Counted from the first letter of the stretch, positions 19,552 through 28,227 are shown. The stretch is DNA of 64,000 nt from an uncultured Buttiauxella sp. (GCA_946480445.1 CAMLJN010000010.1:81112-145111); one strand, 5' to 3'. Notes: generated by a model not told the origin, from the letters alone. Numbers and translations are program-made.

Positions 19552-20535
19552 ATGGCAACGCGTATAGAGTTTAGCCAGCACGGTGGTCCGGATGTGCTCA
19601 AAGCCGTTGAATTTACCCCGCAAGATCCCGCAGCCGACGAGGTCCAGGTTGAAAATAAAGCGATAGGTATCAACTACATTGATACTTATATCCGCAGCGG
19701 CCTGTATCCCCCTCCGAGGCTGCCTGCCGGGCTTGGCACAGAGGCGGCGGGCGTGGTGAGCAAAGTGGGGAGCAATGTCACCCATTTAAAAGCGGGCGAT
19801 CGCGTGGTCTACGCACAGTCCGGACCTGGCGCTTACAGCAGCGTGCATAATGTGCCGGCGGACAAAGTGGCTAAACTCCCGGATGCCATCTCCTTCGAAC
19901 AGGCCGCCGCCTCTTTTCTGAAAGGGCTAACGGTTTACTATTTGCTGCGTAAAACCTACGAAGTGAAGCCCGACGATGTCTTTTTATTCCATGCCGCAGC
20001 CGGGGGCGTAGGGCTTATTGCCTGCCAGTGGGCGAAGGCGCTGGGCGCAAAACTCATCGGTACCGTGGGTTCAGCGCAAAAAGCCGAGCGGGCAAGCCAG
20101 GCCGGTGCCTGGCAGACCATTAATTACCGTGAAGAAAATATCGCCGAGCGTGTAAAAGAGATCACCGGCGGAAAAAAAGTGAAGGTCGTTTATGACTCGG
20201 TGGGCAAAGACACCTGGGAGGCCTCGCTGGATTGCCTGCAGCGCCAGGGCCTGATGGTGAGTTTTGGTAACGCTTCCGGACCGGTCACCGGGGTGAACCT
20301 CGGCATTCTCAATCAGAAAGGCTCACTGTATGTTACCCGTCCGTCACTGAATGGTTACGTCACCACGCGTGCAGAGCTGGAGGAGGCCAGCGGCGAGCTG
20401 TTCTCACTGATTGCCAGCGGCGTTATCAAAGTGGAGGTAGCCGAAGATCAGAAATTTGCGCTGACCGACGCTGCGCACGCGCATGAGGTGCTGGAAAGCA
20501 GGGCAACCCTGGGGTCCAGCCTGTTGATTCCCTGA
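19552..20535 (+). CDS. qorA: NADPH:quinone reductase, zeta-crystallin type
   Basis: A 327-residue medium-chain dehydrogenase, the same length as E. coli QorA. It has an N-terminal GroES-like domain (about 1-125) and a Rossmann domain with LFHAAAGGVGLIACQWA (about 145-161). No catalytic zinc residues are present, as usual for quinone reductases. It reduces quinones with NADPH. The ATG at 19552 follows AGGAG. In E. coli the next gene is pspG; here the gap to dusA holds none. Confidence 0.95.
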   Translation: MATRIEFSQHGGPDVLKAVEFTPQDPAADEVQVENKAIGINYIDTYIRSGLYPPPRLPAGLGTEAAGVVSKVGSNVTHLKAGDRVVYAQSGPGAYSSVHNVPADKVAKLPDAISFEQAAASFLKGLTVYYLLRKTYEVKPDDVFLFHAAAGGVGLIACQWAKALGAKLIGTVGSAQKAERASQAGAWQTINYREENIAERVKEITGGKKVKVVYDSVGKDTWEASLDCLQRQGLMVSFGNASGPVTGVNLGILNQKGSLYVTRPSLNGYVTTRAELEEASGELFSLIASGVIKVEVAEDQKFALTDAAHAHEVLESRATLGSSLLIP

Positions 20536-20543
20536 AAGAATTA

Positions 20544-20573
20544 GGGCTCCCCAAAGGAAGCCCATTCTTTTTT
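20544..20573 (+). terminator. qorA rho-independent terminator
   Basis: Stem GGGCTCC / GGAAGCCC with one bulge, followed by TTCTTTTTT, nine bases beyond the qorA stop. Confidence 0.82.
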
Positions 20574-20749
20574 AGTTCGCGCTGTCTGTAGGGTACAGCG
20601 TCGATGAATTCGTGTTGTATAGCGCAGTAATATTGTCAGATTTTGTCAGCAATAGATATGCCGCCGCCGGGAAAGTGCCCCACAAAGATGCGAGGTTGTG
20701 ATCAACTCCGCAATACCTTAGCAACTTTTACGGTTATTGCGGAACAAAC

Positions 20750-21748
20750 TCAACGCTTACTCGCGACCAAAGATAAAGCGTGTTCCACTACTTCAACCCC
20801 TGCCCCGGCTTTATGGGCATTCTCACTCAGGTAACGACGCCATTGACGTGCACCCGGTACGCCCTGGAACAGGCCCAGCATATGCCGGGTGACGTGCCCC
20901 AGATAAGTCCCGTCAGCAAGTTCACGTTCAATGTATGGGTACATGGCCCGCACAGCGGCCACGGTATCAACCTCAGGTAAATCGCTGCCGAATATCTCAC
21001 GGTCGACCGCCGTCAGCAGGCCTGGATTCTGATACGCCTCGCGCCCAACCATGACACCATCGAGATGTTGCAGATGCGCTTTGGCTTCTTCGAGCGTTTT
21101 AATGCCGCCGTTGATAGCCATAGTGAGCTGCGGGAAATCACGTTTAAGCTGATAAACGCGCGGATAATCCAGCGGTGGGATCTCACGATTTTCTTTCGGA
21201 CTCAGGCCGGAAAGCCAGGCTTTACGCGCATGGATGATAAACATCTCGCATTCGCCCCTGCCAGCCACGGTGCCGATAAAATCGCACAGGAACTCATAGC
21301 TATCCTGGTCGTCGATACCGATACGTGTTTTCACCGTAACGGGAATAGAAACGACATCGCGCATTGCTTTGATACAGTCTGCCACGCGCTGGGCGTCAGC
21401 CATCAGACAGGCGCCAAACATCCCGTTTTGTACACGGTCGGACGGGCAGCCCACGTTTAGGTTGATTTCATCGTAACCGCGAGCTTCAGCGAGCTTTGCG
21501 CACTGGGCAAGCGCCGCAGGATCGCTGCCGCCCAGCTGCAAGGCCACCGGGTGCTCTTCATCGCTGTAAGCCAGATAGTCCCCTTTCCCGTGGATAATCG
21601 CTCCGGTGGTCACCATTTCGGTATACAGCAGCGTATGGCGGGAAAGCTGACGCAGGAAGTAGCGACAGTGCCGATCGGTCCAGTCGAGCATAGGCGCGAT
21701 GGAGAAACGGTACGGCTGGAAAGGAGTCTGATTACTTTGTGAGGACAT
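20750..21748 (-). CDS. dusA: tRNA-dihydrouridine(20/20a) synthase
   Basis: A 332-residue FMN enzyme that reduces uridine 20 and 20a of tRNAs. A TIM barrel carries [19 protein letters not shown] near the N-terminus, [20 protein letters not shown] with the catalytic cysteine, and [11 protein letters not shown]-terminal helical domain follows. Compared with E. coli DusA the N-terminus is shorter by about ten poorly conserved residues. Downstream lie convergent qorA and the place where E. coli has pspG. Confidence 0.95.
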   Translation of the reverse strand: MSSQSNQTPFQPYRFSIAPMLDWTDRHCRYFLRQLSRHTLLYTEMVTTGAIIHGKGDYLAYSDEEHPVALQLGGSDPAALAQCAKLAEARGYDEINLNVGCPSDRVQNGMFGACLMADAQRVADCIKAMRDVVSIPVTVKTRIGIDDQDSYEFLCDFIGTVAGRGECEMFIIHARKAWLSGLSPKENREIPPLDYPRVYQLKRDFPQLTMAINGGIKTLEEAKAHLQHLDGVMVGREAYQNPGLLTAVDREIFGSDLPEVDTVAAVRAMYPYIERELADGTYLGHVTRHMLGLFQGVPGARQWRRYLSENAHKAGAGVEVVEHALSLVASKR

Positions 21749-21803
21749 AGGTGGCTTGGCGTTTTCGCAGGTTACGGTTAAAAAAGGGTCGCCACTATAG
21801 CAT

Positions 21804-21866
21804 AAAGCAGCGTCGGGAAACCTGCCCGCTCCCGACGCTCGTCTATCAGAAGGTGACGCTCAGCTG
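21804..21866. repeat. 63-bp direct repeat, copy A
   Basis: This stretch is identical, base for base, to 22935-22997. It contains the last seven codons and stop of the TraF-like gene plus its terminator hairpin (stem AGCGTCGGG / CCCGACGCT). Here it lies downstream of the lipoprotein gene, so it is a detached copy of another gene's 3' end. Together the two copies bound the toxin/lipoprotein cassette. Confidence 0.95.
21808..21840 (-). terminator. Terminator hairpin inside repeat copy A
   Basis: The perfect 9-bp stem AGCGTCGGG / CCCGACGCT can end transcripts of the two-gene cassette on the minus strand. On that strand the stem is followed by GCTTTAT. Confidence 0.65.
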
Positions 21867-21930
21867 ACAAGGCCGTCTACGAAGCGCAAGCCCGATGCAC
21901 TTTCTCCGGCAGATACACTACCAAGTGTGT

Positions 21931-22293
21931 TCAGGATTTTCTGTGCTTTTTTATTACGATTTTATCAGCACCACTTCTATTGAATTCAAATTGATAGTTA
22001 TTGCCATTCAACGTGTAAATTAATTCATAATCCGCACTTTCTTCCAGATTTACAGAAATACAGGTATCAGGGTATTTTTTGGGCGAGCCTCTCCTCATAA
22101 CCGCTAAGGGCTTCTGATAATTATTCACGGAAGAACTTAACAGATAATATTCCAGGCTGTCTCCTGGGGAAGACTTTATACAAATAAGGTTTGCACTTAC
22201 AATAGCATCCCCTTCTTCATGGAAAGCCAGTCTGTCACCCACACATCCGCAAAGCAGGAACAACAAAAAACACATCAGGAAAGTTCTTATCAT
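21931..22293 (-). CDS. Putative periplasmic immunity lipoprotein
   Basis: A 120-residue lipoprotein. The signal peptide MIRTFLMCFLLFLLCGCVGD ends in a lipobox with Cys17 as the modified residue; no Asp follows it, so outer membrane sorting is likely. The mature part is short, beta-rich in appearance and ends in a basic tail. Its ATG overlaps the stop of the HExxH protein (ATGA), so the two are translationally coupled. Small lipoproteins in this position are commonly predicted as periplasmic T6SS immunity proteins. I recognise no specific family, so immunity is inferred from context. The sequence is AT-rich compared with dusA. Confidence 0.65.
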   Translation of the reverse strand: MIRTFLMCFLLFLLCGCVGDRLAFHEEGDAIVSANLICIKSSPGDSLEYYLLSSSVNNYQKPLAVMRRGSPKKYPDTCISVNLEESADYELIYTLNGNNYQFEFNRSGADKIVIKKHRKS

Positions 22294-22808
22294 TGGGGAA
22301 ACCTCCCAAGAATTTTTTTGTATTTCCCAATTAAATTTCTTTTTGGCTCACTAATGTTGTAATTTTTATAGCTAATGATATCCGCATAGTCTTCAAACCC
22401 AAACTTAGTCAGCAGCCAGTAATCAGAAACTATTGAAGCCTGTTGCTCCATTGAATACTTTGATAAGGCTTTCTTATCAAGATCATATTGATAATTTGCA
22501 GCCCAAGACATTAAACCACGCATTCTTACGTTCATACCTCGTTGATGCTGCCAGACATGCATCATCTCATGTAAAAATAAGTAGTTATATCTTACGGAAC
22601 TTACAGAATAGTCATCCCGATAGACATTCGTTTCAAACCATATTTCTCCATTCGGCGTCATTGCAGTATTGTTTTCCTGCATACCGAAGGGTAAGTAGCT
22701 GCCATGATGGATCCACACCTTATTATACTGAATGGTGTAGCCATAAAGTCCTTGTGCCAGACTGATTTCACCGAAGGTCAATAATCGCAAACCGCCTCTT
22801 TTAAGCAT
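22290..22808 (-). CDS. Putative HExxH metallopeptidase effector (T6SS/Rhs-associated type)
   Basis: A 172-residue protein with a zinc-binding HExxH motif at residues 80-84 (YLFLHEMMHVWQHQRG), and a downstream Glu at 121 (YSMEQQASIVSDYW) that could be the third ligand, as in gluzincins. The N-terminal LTFGEISLAQGLYG (about 10-23) recurs, from memory, in small enterobacterial proteins labelled Vgr- or Rhs-associated. There is no signal peptide, which fits delivery by a type VI machine or as a detached C-terminal toxin domain. The start at 22808 follows AGGAG. It is coupled to a lipoprotein gene and bounded by 63-bp repeats. Target and activity are unknown; murein or periplasmic protein cleavage is an inference from the lipoprotein partner. 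Confidence 0.6.
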   Translation of the reverse strand: MLKRGGLRLLTFGEISLAQGLYGYTIQYNKVWIHHGSYLPFGMQENNTAMTPNGEIWFETNVYRDDYSVSSVRYNYLFLHEMMHVWQHQRGMNVRMRGLMSWAANYQYDLDKKALSKYSMEQQASIVSDYWLLTKFGFEDYADIISYKNYNISEPKRNLIGKYKKILGRFPQ

Positions 22809-22934
22809 CCGGACTCCTTTCCATAAAGTTTCATTGATCCCATCAGCCTTCTATCACATCTGGTTACTTTGCGTCCAAAAAAGGTAGTCTGGCAAATGAA
22901 ATTCCAGAAAAGAGCCCACCAAAGAATATAATCA

Positions 22935-22997
22935 AAAGCAGCGTCGGGAAACCTGCCCGCTCCCGACGCTCGTCTATCAGAAGGTGACGCTCAGCTG
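22935..22997. repeat. 63-bp direct repeat, copy B (native 3' end of the TraF-like gene)
   Basis: Identical to 21804-21866. Here it is in its functional place: 22977-22997 are the last codons and stop of the TraF-like gene and the rest is its terminator. This marks copy B as the original and copy A as the duplicate. Confidence 0.95.
22939..22971 (-). terminator. Terminator of the TraF-like gene
   Basis: Stem AGCGTCGGG / CCCGACGCT followed on the minus strand by GCTTTTGATTAT, six bases after the stop codon. Confidence 0.75.
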
Positions 22998-24284
22998 TGC
23001 GCCGGCCCCCCAGGTCTCATCTTCCCCGTACAGACCCATCAGGTCGACATGCACCCGGTTAAACGGCGCAAAGCCCACGCCCCCCGTAAAGACATTGCTG
23101 TCGTTGCCTTTCACATCCGCGCGATAACCAGCACGTACCGCAAGCCAGGAGAGCGGACGCACCTCTGCCCCGACGCCAACATACTGTGAATTTTCTTCGC
23201 TTTTGAAGCCTTTAGTTTCTGTGAGATCGCCGTCGGCGCTCAGCGTGACCAGATCGTTATGCCACGCAGCCCCCGCCGTGACTAAAGGGCGAATCTGATA
23301 AGTGTCTTTATAGCTAACCGTCTTACCCGTGCGCCCGTTGGTAATACGAATGTCTTTGGTATCAATATCGCGCGACACGAGGTTCTGACCGCTCAGCCCG
23401 ACCGTCCAGCTCTCACCGAAATCTGCCGCCACGCCTGCGTCAAGGTTAAATCCTGTGTCGTCATTGCGGTACCGGCTGCTGTTCCAGTCGCTACTGTCGT
23501 AGGTATAAATTGAGGTGGTGTAGTTATACAGCCAGGTTTTTTGCAGCTTAGGCGTAACGCCGACGGAAACCGGTACGCCGCCCAAATCAAACTGTTTCGC
23601 CATCGCGATCCCATAGTCCGATACGATAGCCGCCCGGCCCGACGCCGTGGAATTAAGGTTGCGGGTAATCACATCTGAACCGTTTACCGCCGCGTCCAGT
23701 GCAACACCCGCAGCCACGGCGTTGGAACCCTGAATGCTGCGCAGGTAATCAATATCCTGCTGATCGATTGAGGAACTGACACGAGCGCGAGCGTAGGCTT
23801 TGGTGACAAATGCCACGGACAGCACATCATTGGGAATACTTACCGCGATACCCGCCGCAGCTTTAGCGTTAGCCGTTTTGCCGCGTAAGCTTTCAAGTTC
23901 ACCGGCCAGATCGCCCGCGGCGCTCTGGAACTGATTCAATGAGCCGACAGGGTTGGTGATAATGTCCTGCAAAGTAAGGTCGTCAACGACTTTTTTGTAG
24001 CGATCGACCTTATCGCTGATGTCATCGATCTGGTCCTGAAGATTGTCTTTATCGGTTATTTGCGCACCCACGGAAGGCAGGATAACCGTTACCGAGTCGT
24101 CTTCATGCGCTTTTGCCAGCAGCGCCGGGTTAATTAGCGCTCCGCTACCGTAGCTGCCGGAAGCCACACCTGTGCCGCCCATGGCGTCGCTACGCGCTTC
24201 CGCCCAGGTGCCAGCTGCGCTGGCGTGATTTGCCACAAACAAAGATGCGACGCCAAGCGCCACCAGAGATTTATTTTTTTTCAT
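22977..24284 (-). CDS. TraF-like outer-membrane protein (conjugal transfer TraF_2 family)
   Basis: A 435-residue secreted protein. A signal peptide (MKKNKSLVALGVASLFV, cleaved about residue 23 after ASA) is followed by GTWAEARSDAMGGTGVASG, the usual opening of this family. A predicted coiled coil lies at about 78-112. Alternating beta stretches continue to a C-terminal LSVTF with terminal Phe, typical of outer membrane beta-barrels (FadL/OmpP1-like fold). Chromosomal homologues carry the label conjugal transfer protein TraF, but no conjugation genes are near, so that name should not be read as function. It sits in the dusA-zur interval, where E. coli has yjbL and yjbM. Confidence 0.75.
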   Translation of the reverse strand: MKKNKSLVALGVASLFVANHASAAGTWAEARSDAMGGTGVASGSYGSGALINPALLAKAHEDDSVTVILPSVGAQITDKDNLQDQIDDISDKVDRYKKVVDDLTLQDIITNPVGSLNQFQSAAGDLAGELESLRGKTANAKAAAGIAVSIPNDVLSVAFVTKAYARARVSSSIDQQDIDYLRSIQGSNAVAAGVALDAAVNGSDVITRNLNSTASGRAAIVSDYGIAMAKQFDLGGVPVSVGVTPKLQKTWLYNYTTSIYTYDSSDWNSSRYRNDDTGFNLDAGVAADFGESWTVGLSGQNLVSRDIDTKDIRITNGRTGKTVSYKDTYQIRPLVTAGAAWHNDLVTLSADGDLTETKGFKSEENSQYVGVGAEVRPLSWLAVRAGYRADVKGNDSNVFTGGVGFAPFNRVHVDLMGLYGEDETWGAGAQLSVTF

Positions 24285-24456
24285 TCACCGCTCGTCCGTC
24301 TGTTCATCGAGTGTAATAACTAGCCCCTGCCAGTTAAGACTCAACAGAGGCGGACTATTGCTGTGAATAAGGCACTGAAAAGTGGGCTGTTTCGCCCATA
24401 GGAATCCCGTTTCTGTCCATGCGAGTTAGGGTTTCATCATTTCCATTCAGATTTAT

Positions 24457-24960
24457 TTATAGTTTACTCCGGGATTTTCGCGAAGGTTGACCGTCATGTG
24501 GGCCAAAAAACTGAGGCGGATGGTCTATCCAGCGGTCTTTACGCGTGGCGGCATAGCTTGAGTTCATCGGATAATAAATGCGGTTTTCATCTTTGTTTGC
24601 CTCACCGACAACCAGCAAGCGTACTTCGTGTTCGGTATTGTTGATAAAGGTATGGCAAATGCCCGTCCCCGCCGGGAACCCCACGCTGTCCCCCGGCTCA
24701 AGCTGATAAAGGTGTCCGTTTATCCACACCTGCGGGTGCCCTTCCAGCACATAGGCAAATTCTTCTTCGCTGCTTTCAGCATGAGGATAAGAAGTACGAC
24801 GGCCGGGCAGCAGGCGTTCATGATGAATACCTAAACGCTTTAAGCCCAGGCTACGGGCAAGCGGCGCCCCAATAGAAAAGAGTTCCGGGCTGTCCGGGTA
24901 AGTTGAATCATCAGCACCTTCCACCTCACGCCAGTGACGAATACAGTCTGGTTTTTGCAT
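24457..24960 (-). CDS. Cupin-domain protein
   Basis: A 167-residue single-domain cupin. Motif 1 appears around GRRTSYPHAESSEEEFAYVL (about 53-72) with His, Glu and Glu as likely metal ligands, and motif 2 as GDSVGFPAGTGICHTFINN (about 89-107). Such proteins may be metal-dependent isomerases, dioxygenases or binding proteins; the substrate cannot be read from sequence. The tail is basic (SRKSRSKL). No E. coli K-12 gene occupies this spot. It is divergent from zur, which hints at but does not show a metal link. Confidence 0.75.
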   Translation of the reverse strand: MQKPDCIRHWREVEGADDSTYPDSPELFSIGAPLARSLGLKRLGIHHERLLPGRRTSYPHAESSEEEFAYVLEGHPQVWINGHLYQLEPGDSVGFPAGTGICHTFINNTEHEVRLLVVGEANKDENRIYYPMNSSYAATRKDRWIDHPPQFFGPHDGQPSRKSRSKL

Positions 24961-25069
24961 GACATCTCCGGGATAGACTTTCAGAGTAGATCCCCGTCAT
25001 TATGGACCAGTATTCGGCGTTTAATCTGCTTTTATGGTAAAGTAAGGGGCTATAAACCGAGGAATGCTG

Positions 25070-25588
25070 ATGGATACGACGACTTCACAAAACGTGTTAG
25101 CGCAGGCTGAAAAGATCTGTGCGCAACGCAATGTGCGCCTGACGCCGCAACGTCTGGAAGTGCTGCGCCTGATGACGCTGCAAACCGGAGCCATCAGCGC
25201 TTACGATCTGCTGGATCTGCTGCGGGTCAGTGAACCTCAGGCCAAGCCGCCTACGGTTTACCGCGCGCTGGACTTCCTGCTGGAGCAGGGATTTATTCAT
25301 CGCGTGGAGTCCGCTAACAGCTACGTGCTGTGCCATCTTATCGACCAGCCAACGCACTCCTCGGCAATGTTTATCTGTGAACGCTGCGGGGCGGTGAAAG
25401 AAGAAGCGGCTCAGGGTGTAGAAGATATTATGCACAAGCTGGCAGCCAGAATGGGCTTTGCCCTGCGTCATAACGTTATTGAAGCCCATGGACTGTGTTC
25501 CGCATGCGCGGAGATTGAGGCCTGCAGCCATAAAGATGCGTGCAGCAGCCACGATCACACGGTGCAAATTAAGAAGAAGGTTCGATAA
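25070..25588 (+). CDS. zur: Zinc uptake repressor
   Basis: A 172-residue Fur-family regulator matching E. coli Zur (171). The winged HTH spans about 10-85 (NVRLTPQRLEVLRLM and AKPPTVYRALDFLLEQGFIH). Zinc sites include CERCGAVKEE (about 103), His/Asp/Glu residues of the dimer domain, and CSACAEIEAC near 144. It represses znuABC and related genes when zinc is sufficient. I start at the second ATG (25070) because GAGG lies seven bases upstream of it and only two before the ATG at 25064. Confidence 0.95.
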   Translation: MDTTTSQNVLAQAEKICAQRNVRLTPQRLEVLRLMTLQTGAISAYDLLDLLRVSEPQAKPPTVYRALDFLLEQGFIHRVESANSYVLCHLIDQPTHSSAMFICERCGAVKEEAAQGVEDIMHKLAARMGFALRHNVIEAHGLCSACAEIEACSHKDACSSHDHTVQIKKKVR

Positions 25589-25659
25589 AGCGAGGGACGG
25601 TACATCCATGTACCTGGGCAGTAGCCTTTGAGGGTTAGCACATAAGAGGGTTGTGCTGA

Positions 25660-25869
25660 CTACCAGCGATATTTATTGCGGGTTTCCCAGTCAACGACTT
25701 CTTTCTCGGCTTCATCTTTAGTAGAGCCGTAGCGTTCCTGAATTTTACCCACCAGCTGGTCACGTTTACCTTCAATGACCGTCATGTCATCGTCGGTCAG
25801 CTTGCCCCATTTCTCTTTCACAGTACCTTTAAACTGCTTCCAGTTACCGCCGATTTCGTCTTTATTCAT
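25660..25869 (-). CDS. yjbJ: CsbD-family stress protein
   Basis: A 69-residue hydrophilic protein of the CsbD family, the same length as E. coli YjbJ. It begins MNKDEIGGNWKQFKGTVKEK and ends in ETRNKYRW, both hallmarks of the family. E. coli YjbJ is abundant in stationary phase and RpoS-dependent; its biochemical role is not known. It is convergent with zur. Confidence 0.95.
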   Translation of the reverse strand: MNKDEIGGNWKQFKGTVKEKWGKLTDDDMTVIEGKRDQLVGKIQERYGSTKDEAEKEVVDWETRNKYRW

Positions 25870-26088
25870 AATGGTATCCTCATCGTTCGGTTAAAAAGTT
25901 AATCTCGTCCGAGTGAAGCCGCCTGGGTGACACTCATTTTGTGCTGGACGTGATATTTATTGTAGTCAACGATCTGGCACCAGTGAGGAAATTAAGAATA
26001 TTGAACCATAGCGCTTAACGTCAGCAGCCGGACAAGCCGCAAAAACGGCGTCACATCAGCGTACTCAGCGTTACTTCAAAGCGCACGG

Positions 26089-27423
26089 CTAGCGATGACT
26101 TTCGGCCGCAAACCAGGTGTTGTGACGCCAGTGCCGACGCCAGATAACGCCGAGTGAAAGCCCGCGTAAAGCCAGAAAAACCGCGACGGAGAGCCACAGA
26201 CCATGGTTGCCCAGATAGGGCACCGTGAACAACGTCAGACCAAAGCCTGCCGCCGCTACGGCCATGCTGTTACGCATTTCCGCGCCGCGCGTCGCGCCGA
26301 TAAACATCCCGTCAAGCAGATAGCACCAGACCCCTACCACCGGCAGGACAATCTGCCAGGGAAGATAGCGGTCAGCCTGCTGCTGTAGCGCCGGCAGAGA
26401 GGTCAACAGCGTGACAATGCTTTCGCCAAACAGCGCGTAAACAACGGCAAAACTCAGTGCAACGAGTCCGGCCTGCCGACAGGCCGCCTGCCAGACACCC
26501 AGCAATTGGCTTCCATTGCGGGCACCATAGGCCTGGCCGGAATGCGCCTCTACGGCGTAGGCAAAACCATCGAGCGCGTAGGCGGTAAAAGTCAGCAGCG
26601 TCATTAATACGGCATTGACCGCCACCACCTCGCTCCCCAGCCTGGCACCCAGTATCGTGACGGAAGCAAAACAGAGTTGCAGCAGCAAAGAACGCAGCAT
26701 GATGTCCCTGTTTAACGCCAGCAGGCGGCGAAGATTCCCGCGCCAGGCTGATTTCAGCACGGCAAAGCTTATCCCGCGCAGGCCGAGGACTTTTTTCACC
26801 ATCAACAGGCCGAGGATAAAAGTGGCATATTCCGCAATGACGGTAGCAAGCGCCGCGCCCTGCACATTCATATGCAGCCCCATCACCAGCCAGAGATCGA
26901 GCGCGATATTTAGCACGTTGCCCACCACCAGCAGGATGACCGGCGCTCGCGCATACTGCACGCCAAGCAGCCAGCCGAGCAGCACAAGATTTGCCAGCGA
27001 GGCCGGGGCGCTGAGCCAGCGGATTTCAAGGAAGCGGCTGGCCTGATAAAGCACCTGCTCATTGCCGCCCACAATCTGCAGCGCCAGCGAAATCAACGGG
27101 TAGCGCAGCGCAATAATCGCCAGCCCCGCCACCAGCGCCAGCAGCAAGGGCTGCACCAACGCGCGGGCAAGCGCAGCAGGCTGACCGGCACCGAATGCCT
27201 GCGCGGCCAGGCCCGTGGTGCTCATGCGTAAAAACAGCAGCAGCATAAAGAGAAAACTGGTGGCCGTCGCGCCAATGGCTACGCCGCCAAGATAAACCGG
27301 GCTGTCCAGATGCCCAATTACCGCCGTATCCACCAGACCCAGCAGCGGGACGGTGATATTGGAGAAAATCATGGGTAACGCGAGGCGCCAGAGCGCTTTG
27401 TCCGTCGTCGAGAAGAAACGCAT
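26089..27423 (-). CDS. dinF: MATE-family transporter DinF
   Basis: A 444-residue inner membrane transporter with about twelve membrane segments and MATE-family features (starting with LALPMIFSNITVPLLGLVDT; inner repeat GLLMVKKVLGLRG). E. coli DinF is SOS induced and is linked to protection from oxidative stress and bile salts. It follows lexA by 76 bases in the same direction and has no LexA box of its own, so it is expected to be cotranscribed from the lexA promoter. Confidence 0.93.
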   Translation of the reverse strand: MRFFSTTDKALWRLALPMIFSNITVPLLGLVDTAVIGHLDSPVYLGGVAIGATATSFLFMLLLFLRMSTTGLAAQAFGAGQPAALARALVQPLLLALVAGLAIIALRYPLISLALQIVGGNEQVLYQASRFLEIRWLSAPASLANLVLLGWLLGVQYARAPVILLVVGNVLNIALDLWLVMGLHMNVQGAALATVIAEYATFILGLLMVKKVLGLRGISFAVLKSAWRGNLRRLLALNRDIMLRSLLLQLCFASVTILGARLGSEVVAVNAVLMTLLTFTAYALDGFAYAVEAHSGQAYGARNGSQLLGVWQAACRQAGLVALSFAVVYALFGESIVTLLTSLPALQQQADRYLPWQIVLPVVGVWCYLLDGMFIGATRGAEMRNSMAVAAAGFGLTLFTVPYLGNHGLWLSVAVFLALRGLSLGVIWRRHWRHNTWFAAESHR

Positions 27424-27499
27424 GGGGAAGTCCTGACGGGTAGAGATAAGCGGTAATTAGGGTGACGCGCGACGGGCGCGCATCACAAAATGCGGGGGA

Positions 27500-28108
27500 T
27501 TACAGCCAGTCACCGTTGCGAATCACCCCAACGGCCAGCCCTTCAATACTGAAGTTTTGTTCGCGGAGATCGACGACGATCGGCTCGAATTCGCTGTTTT
27601 CAGGCAGCAGTTGTACTGTGTTGCCCTGCTGCTTCAGACGCTTCACGGTGACCTCGTCATCAATGCGGGCGACCACGACCTGGCCGTTGCGCACGTCCTG
27701 GGTTTTATGGACTGCCAGCAGATCGCCATCCATAATCCCGATGTCCTTCATGGACATGCCGCTGACACGCAGCAGGAAATCGGCATTCGGCTTGAACAGC
27801 GAGGGATCGACCTGGTAGTGGCCTTCGATATGCTGCTGGGCGAGCAGAGGTTCGCCAGCAGCAACGCGGCCCACCAGCGGAATACCGGTTTCTTCTTCAA
27901 CCAGAAGACGGATTCCCCGTGATGCGCCGGAAACAATCTCGATGACACCTTTACGAGCCAGCGCCTTGAGATGCTCTTCTGCGGCGTTGGGAGAACGGAA
28001 CCCCAGACGCTGAGCAATCTCGGCACGCGTAGGTGGCATACCGGTCTGGTTGATATGATCCCGAATAAGATCAAACACCTCTTGCTGCCTGGTAGTTAAA
28101 GCTTTCAT
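27500..28108 (-). CDS. lexA: SOS repressor LexA
   Basis: A 202-residue repressor, the same length as E. coli LexA. The winged HTH is at about 1-70 ([20 protein letters not shown]). The cleavage site is Ala84-Gly85 (GRVAAGEP), and the Ser119/Lys156 dyad ([18 protein letters not shown]) is intact, so RecA-stimulated self-cleavage is expected. Two LexA boxes lie upstream, giving autoregulation. It forms an operon with dinF. Confidence 0.98.
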   Translation of the reverse strand: MKALTTRQQEVFDLIRDHINQTGMPPTRAEIAQRLGFRSPNAAEEHLKALARKGVIEIVSGASRGIRLLVEEETGIPLVGRVAAGEPLLAQQHIEGHYQVDPSLFKPNADFLLRVSGMSMKDIGIMDGDLLAVHKTQDVRNGQVVVARIDDEVTVKRLKQQGNTVQLLPENSEFEPIVVDLREQNFSIEGLAVGVIRNGDWL

Positions 28109-28116
28109 TCCGCCCC

Positions 28117-28153
28117 CTGGGTGTTTATACAGTTATGCTGGGAGTATATACAG
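28117..28153 (-). promoter_or_regulatory. Two LexA boxes upstream of lexA
   Basis: On the minus strand CTGTATATACTCCCAG (28138-28153) and CTGTATAAACACCCAG (28117-28132) both fit CTG-N10-CAG. The tandem arrangement is the same as in E. coli lexA. Confidence 0.93.
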
Positions 28154-28227
28154 TCAAAGGCGATTTTGAAACCATAAATTAAGCAAAAAACCAGGCACTT
28201 ATCCCAATCTGGAAAGGCTCTCGCAAT

